From: Turritopsis dohrnii
Taxonomy: Eukaryota; Cnidaria; Hydrozoa; Anthoathecata; Oceaniidae
Reading direction: 5' to 3'
Assembly: GCA_027922465.2 (NCBI GenBank)
Contig: BQMF02000047.1
Location: 310,001-374,000, forward strand
Length of the DNA stretch: 64,000 nt
Part shown: positions 55,919-64,000 of the stretch, piece by piece
Position numbering within the stretch: position 1 is the stretch's first letter
How the letters are laid out: each line of letters opens with the position of its first letter
Notes under the pieces: generated by a model
What the model was told of the DNA's origin: nothing
Seen by the model: the letters and a program-made list of their open reading frames with translations, nothing else
Database searches by the model: none
Translations under genes and position numbers: made by a program

Positions 55919-57590
55919 ATCAATTTCTTGATTTCAGAGAAGTTCTCACCGCCGGCTAGAATTCGTTCGATGGTCTTACAATCTACACACATTAGTTGCG
56001 CTCCGGTTCATCCACTCCTTATTTCGTTATGTCAAATTGGCTTCACGTTTTCTATCTATGATGTCCGGATTTTTTTCTCCTTTTTTTTAATTTTTATTTT
56101 CAATTTGAAAAGAAACCGATTTTTATTATACCTAAGCATACGAGGATTCGCGCATATTAGTCGTCAATATGATACGTCAGCAGTAGTTCATCGTTATCAA
56201 GAACTGACAATATTTCTACGCTCGCTTGCTGGAATACATCTTTCAAGAATACCGTTTGAACCTTGTAACTATTTCGTGGTTAATACTTAATTGCTTATTT
56301 AACAAATCTCGATACATTATTTTTCATAATGTTCGACACAGAAAAGAGGCCAGTTCAGACAAATGACCACACACGTGATGGATAGGAAAGGTGTGTTCGA
56401 GCAATATGCTGATGAATCATGTCATCAGTAATGAGACCAAAGCGACTTCTTCGAGAAGATTTATCTGATTTCGGGATTATTCGGATTGTTTTCATGAAAG
56501 CACATGAAAAATATGACGGAAGTGAAGCCTATAACATAAGTTTCAGTTTTTTGCACGAGCGATCTTTGTATTTTGTTTTTAAACGTTAAAGGCTAAAACT
56601 TTCTAACGGATCCGTATCTTCAAACCTCTGGGTGAAGAAACCTCGACGAATTATGAATGATCTTTCCGAAGATTTGTAAAGTAAGGTATCTTTGCAATTA
56701 AACGAACATATCTCTTTCGAAAGTACGCTCCGTATTTTATTGAGTTTTGTAGTTTTTTGTTTTTTTTATGTTTTTAATTCTGGTTTTTGTTCTTGTGTGT
56801 TTGTGCTTTCGTGTAGTCTTCCAAAACAACCTTGACATACAACCTTGACAACACAGTCTTGACAACACAACTGCATAGTACTAGAATTTTACTTCCAAAG
56901 AAGATTTTAGAATGAGTACTTACTGAGTCGGCTTGTTTTATTTAAAAATTGAAAAATGCACGACTTTAAGTTGCCGCATTCAAAGAAATAGATTCTGTTT
57001 TTAGGGCAGCTTTATACGATGTACCTTTGCGTTTTCTAATATAATTCAATAGAGTTCTGTTAAGAAGAGCTTTCTCAAACAAGTGTCAATCATAGGTGTC
57101 AATCATAGTTGTCAATCGCAGGTGTGTTGAATTAAATTAGACGCTGTACAAATCTGGTCTTCTTGTTATATGTTGCTGATGTTGATATCGTTTGTACAGT
57201 ATACTAGTTGCTTCGAAATGTGAAAGGACTCACTTGAAAGATCTTAACAGTAGATCATCTGAGTATTGCTCAGTCAGTATTACGAAGACGTGCAATCAAA
57301 AAATAAACAATCTACTTAAAGGAGGAGTACGTTACAGTTATGCACTCCTCCCTAGAGATATTTTCACTGACCTCTTGATTTTCGTCTGTTACTAGGATTT
57401 ATGAATATTTGAGGAATACTATGATGCATTAACATAAGTATTGTAAGAACATTTTTTAAAGAATGCAGTGTGATTTCTTTTCCCTTTGAGATTCCAAGTA
57501 ATATTTTTGTGGCCAGAAGTTTTGTTGTAATTTGATTGGCTGACGTCAAAATTTTACAGTGAAAATATTTAACTATTCCAGCATGTGCAT
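55919..57590. other. 3' flank of the ZDHHC gene
   Basis: Presumed 3' UTR followed by AT-rich sequence. A 120-codon frame at 55928-56290 has no ATG-context or domain support and is treated as chance. The TGTCAATC 13-bp repeat lies within (57084-57118). Confidence 0.4.
57084..57118. repeat. 13-bp spaced TGTCAATC triplet
   Basis: TGTCAATCA at 57084 and 57097 and TGTCAATCG at 57110, the same 13-bp spacing as the three decamers at 9286-9321. Confidence 0.7.
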
Positions 57591-57596
57591 TATGTA

Positions 57597-57757
57597 AAGG
57601 CGAATATCCACTTCTGATAACTTCTGATAATTGTCCACGGACCGGATCGGTTCGCCAAACAATAGACCGCGTGAAAATAATACGTAATGTTTTCAGGTGG
57701 TCTATTGTTTAGCAAACCGATCCGGTCCGGTCTGCCGACAAGTGGATATTCGCCTTA
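57597..57757. mobile_element. Palindromic MITE, about 160 bp
   Basis: Left AAGGCGAATATCCACTT, right AAGTGGATATTCGCCTT; inside, ACCGGATCGGTTCGCCAAAC and, in reverse, ACCGGATCGGTTTGCTAAAC followed by AATAGACC on both arms. Almost the whole element is one hairpin. TA-like flanks. Confidence 0.75.
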
Positions 57758-60700
57758 ACGTCTGCCTCGTTCGATTCGAAAGACAAACGATTCCTCAATT
57801 AAGCCAACGTTACATAGTCAAATCTTTAGCAATCGAACTCTCCAATATGAATGGATTTCTTTGGACTCCATAAACCGAAAGTTGTTCAATGGTCGAATTC
57901 TTTGTAATTATTTGATTATAGCAGCAGGATGAATCATGATGGCGCCTTCTTCTTCGAGGAGTTATACAAGTGTTGAACAAGTTTCCTGCAGGTCACGAAG
58001 CCAACAATTATTTAGCCTGTAATAGTGGACCACCGGAGGAGCCATCTTGGACCGCAAAATTGCCACACACAAAAAATGTGGACAGGCTTTTAAATGGTTA
58101 ATGTACGTGATTCGTGGATTCGTAAAAACCGTCACGTAATTTATAATTGTTGATGGGGAAAAACGTGATTACCTAAAACTTGTTTACATTAGGAACCAAA
58201 AAGTAAACACTATTTCATGCATTTCATCTATATCCGGTAAACATTCCGAAAGTTTCCGGATTATTTTGACACCTGACTTTTAAGCAGATCGAGAACATTT
58301 TCAGAAATAATATCTCTTTCATTGGAGAGTCTTTGCAAGAATCAAAATCTCTTCTTTCTAGCTATTCTGTTTTACAAACCACATAAGAATTTGCTGATTT
58401 CCTTTTTAGAAAAAGGCGTTACAATTGTTTAGTGACATCATTATATATTCATTTGCCTGCATGTCATTTGATTGATTGATCATGTTTACTGCGCATGCTC
58501 CGAATATTTTCGTTTTATGGACATACAGAGTTTTACTTACTTTTTCTTCGGTTCCCTCTAATCAAAAGGAAGGCAAATTTCCTCTTTCAGATTCACTATT
58601 TCCATAATAATTAAGATGTTCACTTTCGTGCATTTGCCGGCCAAAATAAATCGTACACTTGTGAGAATAATGCATGATCTATCATATGCAACCCATAAAA
58701 CTGAGCGTATTTTAAATTGCGCCTCAGAAGTACTTGAAGGAGTTGAAGCTTGGTTGAATTTCTTAAGTGCTAATTCGTTGCACGTTTTGTAATTATACTT
58801 GCTTTATAGTCATAAAAGACACGTCATCTTGTCAACTTGTCTTATCAGCGACGTTTCAACCATCTCACGTGTTTCTGTTATGCGCTATATTTTAGCCACC
58901 TCAAGATTTCTGTATGCTGAAAATATGCTAGGAACGTTTTTATTCAAGGAAATTTTGCTTACGCTACATCAAAGTTGCAGCAATTCAAAAAAGCAAATGA
59001 GACACTTCTGTACGTTTGTAGAAATGTATGATATGTTTTGGCCAGAAACAGTATGCGCGTGAGACATAGCAAAACCCGAATTTTAGCAGTCCCAATTCCT
59101 CCTTCGACTTAGGAGTAGCAAATGGATCCTAATCCCCATCTACAATCCTGGACATAAATTATGGGAGTATTGATGTTTTTCATAAAGAATTCAAAGACCT
59201 CCTCCCCCAGCATCAGTGCTTTGATTTGTGTCCAGCTAAGGGCCCCAACAAACATTGACAACTTTGATGGTGGGGGAAGGGTGTTTTCTTTCCCGACTTT
59301 TATTCCTATTTTTCCTTGCTTGGTAGAAGCCAAAAGATGTTTTTTTGAAGACTACTTAAAGGAGTTTCGTAACTGTGTTAGTCTATGGTCAAACACATCA
59401 TCAAAAGGACATAGTACTAACCTTATAACACTTGTTTGGGTTAGTGTGTTAGTATTTGGTTGAACCTTGTTCTTCTAAATTTTTTACGGTAATACGAGAT
59501 ATTTGATGGACTAAAATTGTATAATTAACACAGCCTAGTTCATTGTATTACAACGCTTGTTACTTCAATTGATCAATTTTTAAAACATAAGGGACAAGTG
59601 AAAAAGTAATTGAAAAACCGATTTTCTGACGTTAATTTTAAACATCAATTTTCTCCCCATGAATTTATAAATTTTTGAAATATTTAGCTGATGTTTTTTT
59701 TTTTTTGCCTTTTCATTTTCTCTATGAAGGTCGTACCCAATGTAAAATTCCTTCTCGAACGTAAATTTAATTTTCAAAGAGAATTTCTTTTAGAAAGATT
59801 GTAAGATATTCATGGCAAATATTGATTAAAATCTTACTTTTATAATTGTTAGGCATGGCCAGAAAACAAAGTTCTTCTTCATCAGAAAAAACGTCAATAT
59901 TATCTTGATTTCTGAAGCTCTGAAGTTCTGTAAAATATCTGTTCCACTACCAAAGTAATATAAGAGGTTATGTTATACATCAAAAAGAAAATTGGAATGT
60001 GTTCTTTGCGTTTTTATGATGTTAAACTTTATATGTGAGGCCATAAGTATTTTGTTGTATGTCTTGAGAACCTGTCAAAAATAGACAAAATTTTGTATAT
60101 CAGTATGATAGATATTTTATAAACCTAGAAGAAGTGCTTGCTATAAACATTGTGGGAGCAGTGTACTCGTTTAGTTGCTTCAAATCCGATGAGGAGTCCT
60201 ATGAAAGGGTTTGATGGAGCAAGACAACCAATTTCGCCACCTCCACCGCTCCACCAGCCACCACCACCCACGTCCGAACTAGTAGCTATAGACGCATTAA
60301 ATCAATACATTTGGAACAAATTTCGGACAGTTTTAATTCTCGTGTGAGAAAAAAATAAACACTATATACGTTATGAAGGGAAATAACAGCATCTTGTAAA
60401 ATGTTGTCCTGTACACGTGATGCGGGACTGCTATATCCTGTATAATTATCCTGTTTGATGATTCGAAACAAGCCGAACAGAATACAAGCGGAAATAATAT
60501 TTGACCGTTTCTGATGGCAGAAAACCATTTTATGAACAAAATGTTTTTAACGCGCGATGACACGTTTTGAGGTCACTTCTGTTTGTTGTGGTTCTGTAAA
60601 TGTGATTAACTTTTTGTCATAAATCAAATGCCTGTGTCAACTAACGTAACTATGAATAATGATAGTTTCGTAGAAATAACAACAAAAAGAAACACAAATC

Positions 60701-61230
60701 CATTTTTAATTCTTTTAAGGAAGAAGAAAGCGGAACTGGGATTTATCGTTTGAATGCAAATAACAAGCTTTTCATTATTCTGATTTATTGCCAACTTGGT
60801 GTTCATGACGGCAGCCGTGGCATTGAATGACCTAAAGTATTTTTGATTTAAAAATAACACGGGTTTTTGAAAATAGATAGCTGACATTTTAGGGCGTTCG
60901 TTTACAATTGTACTACGACCATTTAACTCCCAAATTAAAGAGGACTTCGTCTTATAATTTTATTTTCTTGCCGTCTTGTTAAACAAAAAAGACTGTTTTA
61001 ATTTTGCGCATCAACACTTCCGTGGTAGTACAGACCTTGTTGTAGTAGCAGGTAGTAAAGCATATCGATGACAAAGTATTTTCCGCAGATTCACCATTCT
61101 GCTTATTGCTGGATATCGATATTTATTGTTCGTAAGAACACTGAACAATTGTTATGAATAACGTAATATTTAATCACGAATTGGTAAATTACGTCGACGG
61201 TTTGAAATCTAAACTTTCTAATGGCAGAAA
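57758..61230. other. Gene-poor stretch
   Basis: AT-rich with no confident gene. The frame at about 60173-60347 (VASNPMRSPMKGFDGARQ, then SPPPPLHQPPPP and SELVAIDALNQYIWNKF) starts after an acceptor-like CGTTTAG and looks like a possible exon of an unrecognised plus-strand gene; no firm donor. A 100-codon frame at 59161-59463 has no supporting features. Confidence 0.3.
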
Positions 61231-61686
61231 CTTTCGCGGCCAGAAACTTTTGCGTGTCAAAAAACGCAGATTTTGCAGATTTTGGAACAAATTTCGCGGA
61301 AAAATCTTTCTTCTGTTTAACTGTAAACATCATTCTTGAAAACGAACCGTTGAAACTGGCGTATTTATTAATTGGAAAAAACTTTCGCGAATCGAAGAAA
61401 AAGTTCTTTTTCGCGTGAAAAAAACTTTCGCGAATGAGCAAAAAAAGAAACCATTTATAATTTTTCTTTCTTTTAAAGTAAAAGTAAAATACTATAATTA
61501 GTTTTCTTCAACTTCAGCATCGATTTCGTCATCGGTTTCTCCATCTTTATATGATCTGCTGCTGAAGTTTGCTACCACATATAAAAAAACTCTCGCATTC
61601 TGCTATTTCTAAATTTCCAAAGGCATAAACTTTCGCGCAAATGGGTCATAAACGCAAAAAAACGCAAAAGTTTCTGCCCGCGAAAG
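61231..61686. mobile_element. MITE with CGCGAAA-rich inverted ends, copy B
   Basis: 456 bp; inverted ends CTTTCGCGGCCAGAAACTTT (left) and CTTTCGCGGGCAGAAACTTT (opposite strand, right), both followed by TGCGT. About ten TTTCGCG/CGCGAAA blocks. The opposite strand at about 61574-61498 encodes a short acidic tail with a stop, also present in copy A (470-887). Confidence 0.8.
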
Positions 61687-64000
61687 CATGACATATTCGC
61701 AAACAACATCGGTGTATACAGACCAGGATGACGTCACAATAATGCTTGATTAACAAACGCGATTGCACAATTTTTTCTATTGAATATAAATTCCCGCGTC
61801 ACAGAGAATAAAATCATTCAGTCTTGTATTCTGCCATGACCTGATGAATTATTTTTTAATTGAGAATCACGGGGAGACTGACTTGAAAAAACCATAAATG
61901 TCCATGAAGGTGTGTTGTAATCACCTACTAATAATGACGAGGATGGAAGTATCTAAAAATTATTTGTTAACACCGTTTGCTTCAGTTTTCAGTTGAATAA
62001 CCCAGCAAACTACTTTTGGTCCTACTTGGTCCCCAACGTCCTGATAATATCCAGAGGACGTGTCTCTGCCCGTAAAAGTTTATGTGAATAACAGACAGAA
62101 CGGAACCTAAAAGAAGACCTATGCTGATAATCAATACGAGCTCGTATGATCTCATGATTGAAATGTAAGGAGCTTATGGATGTGGAATGGCTGGCAGTGC
62201 AAACGACTTTTTTCAAAGTATCCGATTTATTAACTTCTCACGTCATAATTACCCGCAATAATTTGTATTACAGTAAATACATTCGTTACATGTGACTTAA
62301 TTCAACTAGAAGATACATGCTGTCACCATTGTTTACTTGTTCAGGATTATCTACCACGCATTTTGGCACGAAACACCTCATCCATACATAACAAACTAAA
62401 TATTCCTCATTACTAAAAAGGTTTTCATTCCATGTAATAATCCGAACGGAAGAACAAAGTTTAAAAATCAACTGATTGCAAGTCAACCAAGATGATATTT
62501 TCACAACTGGATAGTTGAGTTGATAGAACTGGAGAAATAGTGCGTGGGAGTGGTTGAATCAGAATGTTTTTAAGTTAGGCGGGATCGATTATTCAGCAAC
62601 AAAGATATTTCACATTTCAAAGGGAGTTGTGACGGAAAATGTTTTCTTTTGGATTTATTGAATATCCCTTTGCGCAAAATTTTTGTTTGAATTTCGCGAA
62701 TACTTATTGGCTGTGTCCATGTTTTATGCCTCTGTCCATGTTGTGTTGTTCCCACAAACAACACGCGAATGTAATAAAATCAATAAATAGATTAAATAAA
62801 CCCTTCTACGCATGCTCTTTCATAACCAATGGTAAAGTTCACAGGACGATGCCATAGCAACTGGAATAATCAAAGGATTGTGTAATGTGATGAAAACAGG
62901 AAATGCTATAATTCATATCATGCTTTAATTTATTATTGTGTCAATCAAAATAGTTCCGTATTTAATAACAAACGTTGTGTTCATCATTTCTGATCTATTG
63001 CTATTTGTCTTTCGTTTTCATAAACACAACGCACAAACACAATATTGCTTCATACCTTCAAGCCGTGTAAATATAGATAAGTTTCCTGAAGTAATACAAA
63101 GAAGAAGAAACAGAAAAAAACAACAAACTCGTAAGGGAAAAGGAAAAGAGAATTAAAAAAAGATTCTCTTGAATTTTATGAGTTGTAAAATTCAGAAGAT
63201 CATGATATATTAATTGGATGTCAATGGTTTTTCAATTTCCTGTGTGCATCCTTATGAAGCGATATATGATTTCTTTTTAAGATTCTATTAAGTTTTTACG
63301 CTGTGTCGTCAGTTTCAGACGAAATAAATCTCTGATCTGATTATAAGTAGCAATCAATTTTTTTTGTTTGGCTATCAAATTATATGATGGTGTCATTCAT
63401 TGACACACGTTTCTTCATCAAAATCTCTCTTTTGATGTTCTGTGGAACGTTAACCAGAAATATTTAGATACTAGATCGATGTTATACAAAATACAAAAGT
63501 TTTAAATTTTCTTCATTAAAAATGTACAAGCTTCTTAGCTACTTTTATAGGTAATGGAGAATAAATTTATTCGGAAAGAATAAAAAAAATTGGCGGATAA
63601 CAAAATCACTTTTAAATTCCATACTCAAAAGAACGATTGTGTCAAATGAGCCACTTGTTTATTGCTATTCCTCGAAACTTTTGCTCCGCTAGACTCGAGC
63701 TCTTCCTACTGAATTAAATTAAAGAAAGTCATTAAGTGTTTTGATGTGAGAAGATACTCGAAGTATTTTTAGCTCTTGAATTAAATGAGAAAATATATAT
63801 TGGTCTTCAGCAAAAAATAGCCAGCAGAACTCATTTGGTGACAATTTTGATTTGTGTGGCGTACGAAGAGGTAGGTAAGCCAAACTTTACATCGAATGCG
63901 CAATGTTAATTATCAGCTTTAAAATAACACTAGAGATGTAGGTAAATGCTCATTTAATTCGTTATTGCTATGACAACGAATCAATTATATCAACATTAGC
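61687..64000. other. Right-end gap
   Basis: AT-rich sequence with no gene, RNA gene or clear repeat that I can support. Confidence 0.4.

Noticed and set aside
55928..56290. 120-codon frame after the ZDHHC stop
   Set aside because: Non-ATG start, inside the presumed 3' UTR, hydrophobic AT-type composition and no domain.
59161..59463. 100-codon plus-strand frame and its 74-codon antisense
   Set aside because: No domain, no splice signals, no ATG context; composition is not clearly coding.
62938..63156. 72-codon basic-tailed frame
   Set aside because: Low-complexity AT-driven composition and an A-rich tail; no sign of a real gene.
1..64000. tRNA, rRNA or snRNA genes
   Set aside because: I looked for B-box-like GGTTCGA and other core motifs; single matches lacked a foldable cloverleaf. 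A tRNAscan-SE run would settle it.

Overview
The window is AT-rich nuclear DNA of an animal, most likely a cnidarian. Evidence: spliced genes with GT-AG introns (and one apparent AT-AC intron), metazoan orthologues (SEPSECS, PWWP2, FAM151/menorin, a ZDHHC9/14/18-type palmitoyltransferase, a PARP10/14/15-type ART), and a dense load of pogo/Tigger-like, LINE, Ty3 and MITE elements. The cnidarian assignment is inference from the overall look of the repeats and genes; no species is claimed. Layout, left to right. 81-1425 (minus): the first three coding exons of SEPSECS, running off the left edge. 2722-3786 (minus): an intronless ankyrin-RING protein. 5070-7960: a MITE split by a 2.4 kb pogo/Tigger-like transposon that carries two divergent genes, a HIRAN-like protein and a DDD transposase. 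9415-19966 (plus): a PWWP2-type chromatin gene with one coding intron of about 8.1 kb, holding a 5'-truncated LINE, two MITEs and a decayed THAP-domain relic; three exact CTGTCAATCA decamers lie just upstream. 21385-23130 (plus): an intronless CCCH/PARP-family gene. 25318-30276: a complete but disabled Ty3/gypsy-like LTR retrotransposon (minus) with near-identical LTRs, a 5-bp target duplication and clearly higher GC than its surroundings. 33337-34475: an element with about 140-bp inverted repeats built from GCGCGC blocks. 35123-36642: a broken XPG/FEN1-like gene split by a 601-bp TA-flanked MITE. 38020-40860: a second, decayed HIRAN-plus-transposase transposon with LINE and MITE insertions. 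41741-42744: FAM151-like gene. 46020-55918: ten-exon ZDHHC gene with a 26-nt exon, an apparent U12 AT-AC intron, and a 7.2 kb intron with a repeat family interrupted by a 1.5 kb element that contains a 38-bp-periodic array of small palindromes. 55919-64000: mostly gene-poor AT-rich sequence with MITEs. The host genes do not form an evident pathway. What ties the window together is successive transposon insertion: at least five cases of one element inside another or inside a gene can be read directly. The most interesting items are the two-gene HIRAN/transposase element (seen twice), the palindrome array element with its internally proven empty site, the GCGCGC fold-back-like element, and the AT-AC intron.
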